Program-made: the position numbers and the translations under genes
Shown here: positions 11,882 through 22,324 of the stretch, in pieces
Layout of the letters: the number at the start of each line of letters is the position of its first letter
Position numbering within the stretch: position 1 is the first letter of the stretch
DNA from: Lycium barbarum
Lineage: Eukaryota; Streptophyta; Magnoliopsida; Solanales; Solanaceae
Direction of reading: 5' to 3'
Assembly (NCBI RefSeq): GCF_019175385.1
Contig: NC_083339.1
Span: 33,633,637-33,697,636 of the forward strand
DNA: 64,000 bases
The notes under the pieces: generated by a model
The model's input: the letters and a program-made list of their open reading frames with translations, nothing else
Database searches by the model: none
Told to the model about the DNA's origin: nothing

Positions 11882-12610
11882 TCATCCACCACTTAAACAC
11901 ATGTTTGTCCTCGAACATGAAAGAGAAAAAAATACCTGAATCGCTGAAAAGCTAGGGATATCGCATCTGCATATTTGACTGAGTTTCCTAAGTAGCCTCC
12001 TCAACCGGACATGCCTCCACTGAACTTTTACTGAAGCAATCTCCTTGGACCTCAACTTCTGGACCTGTCTATCTAAAATAGAAACTAGATCCTCCTCGAA
12101 AGTCAAATTCTGATCAAGAAACACTGAATCCCATTGAATCACATGAGAACCATCAGAATGATATTTCTTGAGCATGGAGATATGTAACGAGGTGAACACC
12201 CGACAACCCAAGATGCAAAGACAACTCATATGCTATGTCAACAATACACTGAATGATCTCAAACAGACCAATGTACCTGGGCTCAACTTGCCCTTCTTCC
12301 CAAACCTCATCACACCCTTTATGGGTGAAACCTTTAACAATACCCACTCATCAACTATAAACTCTAAGTCGCGAACCATCCGGTCCGCATAACTCTTCTG
12401 TCTACTCTGACCTGTAAGAAGTCTCTCCTGAACCAACTTGACCTTATCCAAAGAATCATGAAGCAAGTCTGTACCCCAAGGCCTCACCTTAAATTCATCG
12501 AAACAACTTACGGGAGAATGACACTTCCTACCATATAATCCCTCGAATGGTGCCATCTTAATGCTTGAATAGTAACTGTTATTGTAAGAAAACTCCGCCA
12601 ACAGCAACAA
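11882..12610 (-). pseudogene. Element X pol C-terminus: integrase end plus chromodomain-like tail
   Basis: Two minus-strand frames cover the end of the polyprotein. The first (12610-12233) has LLLAEFSYNNSYYSS and FEGLYGRKCHSPV, the conserved integrase stretch of Ty3/gypsy elements, then DKVKLVQERLLTGQSRQKSYAD. The second (12229-11882) has HISMLKKYHSDGSHVI and ILDRQVQKLRSKEIASVKV, the signature of the chromodomain-type end that follows integrase in Tekay/Del-like chromoviruses. The chromodomain targets insertion to heterochromatin. The two frames are joined by a frameshift near 12230. The polyprotein ends just before the polypurine tract and LTR. Confidence 0.75.
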
Positions 12611-13489
12611 TTGATCCCAGTGACCACCAAAATCAACACACAGGCCCCCGACATATCCTCAAGGACCTGAATAGTATGCTCGGACTATCGATCAATCTGA
12701 GGGTGAAATGTTGTACTAAGCTCAACTCTAGTCCCAAATCCTTCTGCATAGATCGCTAGAAGTGGGATGTAAACTGAGTGCCTCGATCCGAAATGATAGA
12801 AATAAGTACACTATGTAGATGAAATATCTCTCGGATGTAGATCCTGGCCAACTTCTCTGAATTGTAGGTAGTCTGAAGTAGTATGAAATGAGCCGACATA
12901 GTCAAAAGGTCCATAATGACCCAAAATAGCATTAAATTTCCTCAAAGTACATGGTAATCCTGCCACAAAGTCCTTAGCAATCCTTTCTAATTTTCACTCA
13001 TGTATAGGCATCCTGTGAGTAACTCCACCTGGCTTTTGGTGCTCATACTTCACTTGTTGACAATTTAAACACTTAGCCACAAATCCTGTGAAATCCCTTG
13101 TCATACTACACCACCAATAATGTTGCTTCAAATCTTGATGCATCTTTGTAGCTCCAGGATGAATAAAATACCTCTAACTATGAGCCTTCTCGATAATTAA
13201 TCTAGTCAAATCACCCACCCGGGGAACACATACACGACCCTTTATCCTCAAAACTCTCTCATCATCAAGAATTGCCTCTCTTGCTTTTCCCTTAAACACC
13301 TTATCTCAAATTTTGCACAACTTTGGATCGTCAAACTGTTGGGCTCTAATCTACTCTAATAAAGAAGACTATGCCTCCACACAAGCCATAACCTTGCCAG
13401 GTTTCGAAATATCAAGTCTAACCATGTTTTTAGCCAAAGCCTAAACATCTATAGCCAAAGGTCGCTCCCCAACCTGAAAACATGCTAGA
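12611..13489 (-). pseudogene. Element X integrase N-terminal and core region, heavily broken
   Basis: No long ORF survives, but minus-strand readings identify it. The HHCC zinc-binding region is visible at about 13160-13025 (KQHYWWC then KCLNCQQVKY), and the core shows the intact block SDRGTQFTSHF near 12790, which holds the second catalytic Asp. That block is followed by TAG where Trp is usual. Several frameshifts lie between. Integrase joins the cDNA to the target. This copy cannot. Confidence 0.65.
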
Positions 13490-13903
13490 CTACCCATACT
13501 CACCTCCTTCTGACTCAAGGCATCCGCCACTACATTGGCCTTGCCCGGATGATAAAAAAATCGACATATCACAGTCCTTAAGAATCTCTAACAACCTATA
13601 CTGCCTCAAATTAAGATCCCTTAGATTAAAAATATGTTGAAGACTCTTACGATTGGTAAATACCTCACAATGTACACCATACAAGTAATGCGCCCAAATT
13701 TTCAGTGCAAACACTATCGCTGCCAACTTCAAATCATGAGTGGGGTACTTTTTCTCGTGCACCTTCAATTGTATAGAAACATAAGATATCACTTTCCCTT
13801 TCTGCATCAGAACACAACCAAGCCCAATCTGTGAAGCATCACAATACACAGTAAAACCCTCTCCTTCCACAGGAAGAGTCAGAAGAGGAGCTGTAGTCAA
13901 CAA
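13490..13903 (-). pseudogene. Element X RNase H domain
   Basis: A 137-codon minus-strand frame contains FTVYCDASQIGLGCVLMQKG, the first catalytic-Asp region of Ty3/gypsy RNase H, then HDLKLAAIVFALKIWAHYLYG with the Glu-containing helix, and FTNRKSLQHIFN, where the Asp of the usual TDHKSL motif has become Asn. RNase H degrades the RNA strand during reverse transcription. The frame is lost after the usual connection to integrase. It lies between the RT remnant (higher coordinates) and integrase (lower), the standard RT-RH-IN order. Confidence 0.8.
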
Positions 13904-14234
13904 AGTCGTGAGCTTTGGAATGCTCGCCTCACACTCAACCGACCACTAAAAAGTGTACATTCTTATAAGTTAATCTAGTCAAAGGAGATGCAATAGATGA
14001 AAATCCCTTTGCAAAACGCCGATAGTAACTAGTGAGGCCATCGAAACTCCGAATCTCGATAACTGAAGTAGGCCTGACTCAATCACAAACTGCCTTAATC
14101 TTTCTAAGGTTCTACCATAATCCCATCCATGGTCACTACATGACCCAAGAATGCCACAGAATCAAGCCAAAACTCACACTTCGAGAACTTAGCATAAAGC
14201 TTCTTCTCCTTCAAGATATCAAGCACGATCCTCA
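13904..14234 (-). pseudogene. Element X reverse transcriptase C-terminal remnant
   Basis: The minus strand around 14234-14100 reads the thumb region of Ty3/gypsy RT: a [18 protein letters not shown] block, then a [12 protein letters not shown] block. The catalytic IDD motif, palm and fingers are missing because the element stops at about 14234, where sequence switches abruptly to an LTR of another element (ACTAGCCTTACATACC). This is a recombination or deletion junction, not a normal element end. Confidence 0.7.
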
Positions 14235-15542
14235 ACTAGCCTTACATACCTTTTCGTTTAGCTATTCTATCACTTGCTTGTTCTCCTTCAACGCTCACAT
14301 TGTTACCTTCAAGAGAGTTCGCATTAACATTAGCTAATCGATCATATCAACATGCTCAACTAAAGCTAGAGAAAATTGGGCAGCATTTCCTTTGTTTATA
14401 CAACTTTTCCCATATTTTATATCAACTCCCAAACATCTATAATGACATTCACAATATTATAACCAATAATCTTCATTCACTCTACCTTATCCACATTTCA
14501 CAATTTCACTTCAATTCATCCATAATCATGGTCGTAGTATACTAGTACGTTTTCTCACATATAAGGTTTATCCCATGTCCTTAATATTATTTATAGCATA
14601 ATCATAATCACAATATATCAAAAATCGTGACTCATCCCAAGCTACTACTCAAAATCTCATTATTCTCATCTTTATAACCCATTTTCTATCTCCTTTCATA
14701 ATCTAAGTCTTTCAACATCTCAATATCTTAAACAACATGGAATGATCATAACACTTACCTTAGATAGTGTGGGAATGAGCCTTGAGTGGAAAGACTTCAC
14801 TTGAGGCAAAACCCTAGTTCCTTTTCTAATGGAATTTCTTGACTTGGATGAACTCTAATGAGTTTCTTACTCTTGATTTCCTTGGTTTGATGAAGTTGAT
14901 CTTGAATCTCTCTTGAGTTCTTATGGAAGAAGTGTGTGGAACTCTCTAGAAGCCTTGAGAGAGATGAAGAAGTGTGGGAAATGAAATTAGTGAAGTGGGA
15001 TCACATTTATATAATTGAACTTAACTCAGCCCGTTGGGACTTCCACGGACACTTATACGGTCCATGTAACAGTGCACGGCCCGTATAAGTGGTCGTGGTT
15101 CACCACCAGGCAAACATCATCTTTGTTGGGTGTTATGCAGACCCTTATACGGACCGTATAATGTTATACGGACTGTATAATGTTATACGGACCGTATAAG
15201 TCGGTCGTATAACCCCATTTCCCTTAAATGATCTCCGTCGTTCATTTGTTCTCCAACCCTTATGGAACCTTCTTGACACTAGTTTAATACCTCGTTAACA
15301 ATATAAGGGATATTATAACTCTTCTCCCAGACATCATTAAATCATCGCTAACTTATCACTTGTAAATCCTTTCCGATTTGTAACGTATACCTTGTCTTTC
15401 TTAGCAAACTTTCTTATCTTACTTCGAATGCCTTTGACATCTCAATTAGGATCATCAAGTGTTATTTCATACTGATCTAAACATCGTATACTTCATTCCC
15501 TTCGCTAGTCTATTCACTGTATTTTTTTTCCGAGGTGTAACA
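14235..15542 (-). mobile_element. Truncated 3' LTR of a non-autonomous minus-strand retrotransposon
   Basis: On the minus strand it starts TGTTACACCTCGGAAAAA at 15542, immediately after a polypurine tract, and follows the 5' LTR copy at 20870-22150 almost base for base down to ACTAGCCTTACATACC at 14235. By eye the first 215 compared positions differ at about a dozen sites. The remaining about 1.4 kb of LTR (R/U5 side) is absent. It carries three tandem palindromic 17-mers at 15145-15199, against two in the 5' LTR. Confidence 0.8.
15145..15199. repeat. Tandem palindrome array, 3 units of TTATACGGACCGTATAA
   Basis: Units at 15145-15161, 15164-15180 (one change: CTG for CCG) and 15183-15199, period 19, each almost perfectly self-complementary. 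It is framed at 15040-15090 by a looser inverted pair (CACTTATACGG ... CCGTATAAGTG). The array lies in the U3 part of the LTR on the minus strand, where enhancers would be expected. Confidence 0.9.
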
Positions 15543-15557
15543 TTCTTCCCCCCTTTT
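15543..15557 (-). promoter_or_regulatory. Polypurine tract of the non-autonomous element
   Basis: The minus strand reads AAAAGGGGGGAAGAA directly before the LTR start TGTTACACC. This is the expected place and composition for the plus-strand DNA priming site of an LTR retrotransposon. Confidence 0.8.
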
Positions 15558-18500
15558 GGAACATTCGTCCTCGAATATTAAGTTCTCGAGAATTCCACGA
15601 AAATTTCGCTAGAATTTTCCCTGTAATATGGCACTACCATCCTATCATAACAGCCCATAATAACATTGCTTCACAGGGCTACAACACCACAACACACAAT
15701 ATGGCCATACACGACCAAAAGCATTAAAAGTAAGGTATTGCATTGCATACCTGGGGCAACAACGTTTCATCTTGAACCTCCCTTGGGAGCCATCATTTTA
15801 ATCCTCTAACACACACTATCTATATCATTCCCTTTGAATAGCTGAAAATGAGTTTTTCTTCTTAATAATGACTCTCGGGTGCAATACTTCCCCGATTCCT
15901 CAGAAATATCCTTTCAAGAGATATAAGTGAGTCGCTTTCCTGATATAATCCTCGTTGATACTCGGACTCATCAGTCCTTTTTCTTTCTCCATAATGGTAT
16001 TAAGTTCCACATGGTTTACAAATCCCTTCCGCTTTCCTTTCTTCCCTATCACCACGATAATGGTATTGACCCACATCTGTAGAGTCTAGATAAAGTCAAT
16101 CCGAGGTGTCCTGTCATAGGTGTCCGTCATCGACTTCCTCAAAGGCCTCATAATTTTTGAGAATTTCATAACCCTTTGGTAACTGTCGGAAATTTGTTAT
16201 AACCATAATGGTACAAAAATGAAAATTCCAAGGCGTAATATTCTTTTGGTAAAAGCCCCCCTTCATTCAGTGATCTTATTGCATTCGTAAGTTGTCACAC
16301 CCCAGGGCTACCATAGGAAGCATATAGCATGTACTTATACCATATTCCAAGTAACTGTCCTATTTATCCTTAACAATTATTCCAACTCGACATTTCAACT
16401 CAATTCACCATATATTTTCCTTCACCTGACCCGGAGTATCATGACCACAATATTCTTGTTTACCTCTTACTCCTCTTTTTAAGTACCCACTTGGTTTTAT
16501 TAGCGACGTATAAATACTTGCAAGTTACATAATCGTTCTTGCGTGATTCGTGTACATAAATATCTATACATATACATGTATCCATATGCATATACATATT
16601 CGTGTCCATATTCATATCCATAGCATACCCGGCCTTGAAGGTTCGGTGGTTTTCGCGAATGATTTCCAGTACAGTTTCAGATGCCTGCACGATTCGTGTT
16701 CGTTTATTTACTAGTTATTAGACTCATTTCTGCGTAACTCTCACCCTTTGTTTTAGAGTCTATATCTTTCACATCTTAGGGTCCATCGTTTCAATCTCTA
16801 CATTTGTATTCTCTTTACTCGCTTCCCCCTTTAAGGGTTTTACTTGTACCATTCTCCAATCCGTTGCCTCACTTTCAAATCTTGAATTCATATATCCCTT
16901 ACTATACTACATCTTATTCATGTTGTTTCCTATAATTTATAGCTACGATAATTCATGTGTGAAGTCTTAACATACTCATCTTGCAGTTTTGTAATCAAGT
17001 AATACAATCGACATAGCAATCTGAACAAGGATGTATTTTACTTAGCTCATCTGGTAGTTATGAGTCAATGTCTACATCCGCTCCAATTAACAACTTTTGT
17101 CCTATAGGGATGCTCACTATAGTAGTATGTCTAGTTATCCATACCATCCATGCAATGTCACTTGCCCTCTTCTTCGGTGCTCAAAGTTCACTTGTAACGT
17201 CGTCTTCCCTTTTCCTTCCCGTAATGGACTTATGGTAATCGAAAAATCATTTTCCCTTAAATCCACCATCTTTATTTTCAAGGATATAAGTCTCATGCAC
17301 AACTAATACCCATTATGCCTCATACTCTTTTACTCTTGTGTTGCACTCAACATTGATTTCAAAACCAATCATAATCATATTGTATTTGTCGTTGATGATA
17401 GCTTTGCTCTATCGCTTTATCGTCGTACGGTAAACTCATAACTCATGGCCACCTTTTTATTTTCAACTCATTACTTCATATACTTTACTCGTTCTAACTT
17501 GGTATAGGATATTCGTAGGAGATGCATCTTCCTTTAATCATGACACGACTACTTCTTAAGCGCGCGTACTTTGCGGCGTATTTTCCTTCTCTTTCTATTC
17601 CCATTCTTATTCCTTTACATTCTTCCTCCTCAATTTATCTTATTTCCTCCCGTTTTATAATCAATCCTTTATTCTTCGCACGAGGAACCCTATTCTTAAC
17701 TTAGTACCGCTTTGTCCTTTAAAATATACTACCTTTGTACCATCCATTCTTCGCTTCCAAAACTTATTTTGTTCATTCTGATCATCCCCTCTGATCCTTA
17801 TTGTGTTGATCCCTTTTTCCTAACAATCGTCCTATTTCGTTATTCATCTTGCTGTAGTCTTGGTCTTTTACCTCTAGCTAAAGATATCACTCATGCTCTC
17901 GATTATACAAATCACAAACTACTACTACTTTGCTATATCACGTTTCTCTGATCCCTTTTTTTTTTCAAGTTTACTTGCTATCATTTCTGTCATTGCGAAA
18001 CCTCTATGCTGGATTTTTCTAACAAGGTCTTATAAGCTTTCTTATCTACTACCCCATGGCTCGCTTACTGGTTTCACACTTGCATTCATTCTTTATTCAT
18101 CTAGAACATGTCACATCTTTAGTCATTTCCTCACTATACTTTACTTACATTGTATTACAGTTCTTGCCACGCTCTCATTATATCTTGATCATATGATCAA
18201 CGCTATAGAGTGCCACTTCTTTACCTCATTCGCAAGCCTACTCGTAAAATAGAATAAACCTTGCGAAGTAAGCATACTCAACCTGCTACTCTTTCTAATC
18301 AGCCCTATTACACTTACCATATAAGTTGTTTTACCAATGGATTCACATTCGTTATACCCCTTCGTATTTCATACCCCTGCCTCAGTCATGCTGTTACTTT
18401 ATTTTGCTAATAGACTTATCGTATCTTACTCGTGCTTATCCATCCAATCAATACTCCAGTATCGCACTCTCCTATGTCGTGTTTTAGCACTACCAGTCTC

Positions 18501-19432
18501 CCTAATTTACTCTAGCATTTCTCTTTACCGTATCAACGTCGATCTTATAATTACCGTTACTATCAAGTCAATAGTATTTAACTCATCTCTTGTAGTTGTT
18601 AACGATACTCCTAACTTAATCTCGTCCTGCCATTACTTTTTGCGCAACATCTTTTCCCGTTAGGACATATTACAAGCTTATATCTTATCTCCTTTAGATT
18701 CTAGGAAAATTTTGGCGGAGTTTCCTCTATATTTCTTACTATCCCAAAACCTGCACGCAGCAAATACCAAAAATGCCTCACAGGGCCAATATATATGTAC
18801 GACATATCTCAACCACATAGGGCTCCCACTTTTAAGTAAAAGCACAAAGATGTCGAAACTTACCTCATATATCACACTTCGAGATGTACCTGAGCCTTTA
18901 GCGATCTGCCCTGTTATCCCTTCCTATTTACTTTCCCTTTCATCCTTCAGTTTTGCATTTCAATCATACCTCAATATTCTTACCTTACTCGACACACATC
19001 TTTCGTACCGTCGCTTACCTTTGTTCTAATTCATTCAATTTGTTTAGTTCACAACTTATAACTGAACTTATCATCAAGAGACACATTTAATCAATTCCAC
19101 TATCATATGAACACTGACTTACCTCTATGACAACCAATCCATTAACATATGAATACGTACCCTGATAACGTAGTCTCAACGAAGTGACTTACCTCTATAA
19201 CTTCAACATCATCAATCACTGTCTTCCATCGATATTGTCCTTCTGCTAAAATCAAGGGTTAGTATAAGGAATCTCATTTCCTATGGCTTAGCTCTATCGC
19301 ACGATCTTAGAGATGAAAGAAGAGTAACCATCCTAAATGCCCTATAGCCTCCTATTTATAGATGTGGCATGCAACACACCATAAACAAGACGCTACTAGA
19401 CACGGCTCGTAGACACTTCGTAGGACTAAACT
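15558..19432 (-). mobile_element. Non-coding interior of the non-autonomous element (LARD-like)
   Basis: About 3.9 kb lies between the polypurine tract and the PBS. On the minus strand, the coding direction, no gag, protease, RT, RNase H or integrase motif is seen. Only short ORFs of 60-76 codons occur without domains, and the T/C-rich plus strand gives low-complexity hydrophobic readings of the same kind. The PBS-proximal part (about 19240-19432) matches the leader of the gag-bearing element at 57317-57504: GCTCTATCGCACGATCT, CCTATTTATAGATGTGG, AACAAGACGCTACTAGACAC. So it shares a leader with a coding family and probably used that family's proteins. Size fits a large retrotransposon derivative. 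Extreme decay of a coding interior is the alternative. Confidence 0.65.
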
Positions 19433-19444
19433 GCTCTGATACCA
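19433..19444 (-). promoter_or_regulatory. Primer-binding site (initiator tRNA-Met type)
   Basis: The minus strand reads TGGTATCAGAGC, an exact 12-base complement of the initiator tRNA-Met 3' end used by many plant LTR elements, four bases after the LTR end at 19449. Confidence 0.9.
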
Positions 19445-19448
19445 CTTT

Positions 19449-22150
19449 TGTCACGACCTGACTAGGGGCCATGACGGGTACCCGGGGCTAACCACCGAGC
19501 ACCGCTCGTACCATTACCCATCATACACATCAAGCATTCATTCATTAATCTTATACTCAAATCATAGGAAAACTATTTTTCACTTTGAACATAATTACCT
19601 TTATATACATAAGCCCTTCAACTATCAAAATAATATACATACAATAAGGACATTGTGAGACCATACTACCTACACATACATATCTACGAGCCTCTACTAG
19701 AGTACTAGACATAGGGACGAGACAGGACCCCGTCGTGCCCAAAATACATATACACAAAACAATAAGCAATGGCACCTCCGGAATAATGGAGTGCTCTCAA
19801 GGCCTGCTAACAGCTCCTACGAGTCTGGATCTCCTCCCTGTTTACCTGTGGGCATGAACATAGAGTCCAAAGAAAACGAACGTCAGTACGAATATTGTAG
19901 GCATGAATTAAATGAACATAATAGAGAAATCATAAGACATAAGATGAAGACATAACCTGCTTAACCTTTAAGAGTGGATGCATTTCATACATATAACATA
20001 TATAATCGTAGTACATATACCGTCATAGCACATACATCACCATATCATATATATACCATCATCGTTAACCCGCGTCCGGGTAACCATCATATGCCACCCA
20101 CTAGTAGTGATCATGTCCGGCCTTCTAGGCGCGGTGGAATCACAAGCAGCCCGCCTTAGCGGTGACATGTCCGGCCATTTGGGCACGGTGGAATTTTATC
20201 ATCGTGAGCATATCATAGACTTATCATTATTATACATCTCATAGGCATATCATGACCTTATCATAACTAGCATCACTATATCTTTATCATCAAAACATAC
20301 ATTAGAACTTGAAGACAACTATGGCTATGTCGGGGTGACATAAGGTCGTGAACCCCCGATTACATTATGGAGTGATCATAATCATCATATCTCACTTTGA
20401 GGGGACTAACATTTTAAGGTGAGTGTACACAAGGAAAAGCATCAATGGAACCATACTTAGGATCATTAACCTTATGGACATCGTACCTCACTTTAAGATT
20501 ATTTATACTTACTTATCATCATCATTATCATCGTATTCATGACATATTTCTCATCTTTATCTCATAAGAAGCTCTTTATCAATGTTGACTCATAGTTCCC
20601 GGAATGTAAGAAAGTCATGGAGAGGTAGGGAAAATAATATCATAGGAATCATATAAGGATCATTAGCTTCGTAGGAATGTCATATCATGAGCTTTACGAC
20701 TTCTAGACTTAAATTCATCATCAGTATTGTCATGCTCGTAACGTATCTCTTTTCTTTATCTTGTATGAAGCTCTTTATAATAGTAGATTCATAATTTCCA
20801 ATATGTAGGAAAATCATGGAAAGATATGAGGATTCATGCCATAGGAGTCATGCCTTAGAAAGAAGGGACTAGCCTTACATACCTTTTCGCTTAGCTATTC
20901 TATCGCTTACTTGTTCTCCTTCAACGCTCACGTTGTTTCCTTCAAGAGAGTTCGCATTAACATTAGCTAATCGATCACATGAACATGCTCAACTAAAGCT
21001 AGAGAAAATTGGGCAGCATTTCCTTTGTTTATAAAACTTTCCCCATATTGTATATCAACTCCCAAACATCTATAATGACATTCACAATATTATAACCAAT
21101 AATCTTCATTCACTCTACCTTATCCGCATTTCACAATTTCACTTCAATTCATCCATAATCATGGTCGTAGTACACTAGTACGTTTTCTCACATATAATTC
21201 TTATCCCATGTCCTTAATATCATTTATATCATAATCATAATCACAATATATCAAGAATCATGACTCATCCAAAGCTACTACTCAAAATCTCATTATTCTC
21301 ATCTTTATAACCCATTTTCTATCTCCTTTCATAATCTAAGTCTTTCAACCTCTCAATATCTTAAATAACATGAAATGATCATAAAACTTACCTTATATAG
21401 TTTGGGAATGAGCCTTGAGTAGAAATACTTCACTTGGGCCAAAACCCTAGTTCCTTTCCAATGGAATTTCTTGACTTGGATGAACTCTAAAGAGTTTCTT
21501 ACACTTGATTTCCTTGGTTTGATGAAGTTGATCTTGAATCTCTCTTGAGTTCTTATGGAAGAAGTGTGTGGAACACTCTAGAATCCTTGAGAGAGATAAA
21601 GAAGTGTGGGAAATGAAATTATTGAAGTGGGATCACATTTATATAATTCAACTTAACTCAGTCCGTCGGGACTTCCACGGACACTTATATGGTCCGTGTA
21701 ACATTGCACGGCCCGTATAAGTGGTTGTGGTTCACCACCAGGAAAACATCATCTCATATGGGTGTTATATGTACCCTTATACGGACCGTATAATGTTATA
21801 CGGACCGTATAAGTCGGTCGTATAACCCCATTTCCCTGAAATGATCTCCGTCGTTTGTTTGATCTCCAATCCTTACGGAACCTTCTTGACACTTGTTTAA
21901 CACCTCGTTAACAATATAAGGGACATTATAACTCTTCTCCCAGACATCATTAAATCATCCCTAACTTATCACTTGTAAATCCTTTCCGATTCGTAACGTA
22001 TACCTTTCTTCTCTTACTTCGAATGCCTTTGAAATCTCAATTAGGATCATCAAATGTTATTTCTTACTTATCGAAACATCGTATACTTTGTGCCCTTCGC
22101 TATTCCATTCACTGTACATGAACGGAAAAAACAATTTCCGAGTTGTAACA
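19449..22150 (-). mobile_element. 5' LTR of the non-autonomous minus-strand retrotransposon, 2.7 kb
   Basis: Read on the minus strand it starts TGTTACAACTCGGAAATTG at 22150 and ends GTCAGGTCGTGACA at 19449, 2702 bases with TG...CA ends. The part from 22150 to about 20875 pairs with the truncated 3' LTR at 14235-15542. It contains two palindromic 17-mers (21777-21812). Around 20070-20190 there is a GTCCGGCC-rich patch with short inverted words. Downstream on the minus strand come the PBS and shared leader, so this is the 5' LTR. An ORF crossing the boundary at 22057-22611 is fortuitous. Confidence 0.85.
21777..21812. repeat. Tandem palindrome array, 2 units of TTATACGGACCGTATAA
   Basis: Units at 21777-21793 and 21796-21812 with the same 19-base period as the array at 15145. 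Both units are perfect palindromes around a central A. The two LTRs of one element therefore differ by a unit. Confidence 0.9.
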
Positions 22151-22324
22151 CTTTCAACCTCCAAAACTCGGGCTCGGGTCTCTATTCCAAAAGCATACCC
22201 GACTAGGAAATCATAGGTTCCCCAACGATGATAATGAGAGGTGTAACACTTTATCGATTCAGGTACCTTTCTCCCCATTTTTCTTCTCCGTTCAAGGATG
22301 AACGGTTGTTTAATTGGTATTTGA
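22151..22324. other. Short spacer between two LTRs
   Basis: This 174-base piece belongs to neither neighbouring LTR. It contains GTGTAACACTTTATCG, echoing the junction sequence TTGTAACACTTTCAACC at 22143, so it may include a trace of an older element end. No gene is visible. Confidence 0.4.

Noticed and set aside
17522..18663. Run of hydrophobic plus-strand ORFs resembling membrane proteins
   Set aside because: The T/C-rich strand of the non-autonomous element yields Leu/Ser/Phe/Tyr-rich readings in several frames. This is compositional, and the element is oriented the other way.
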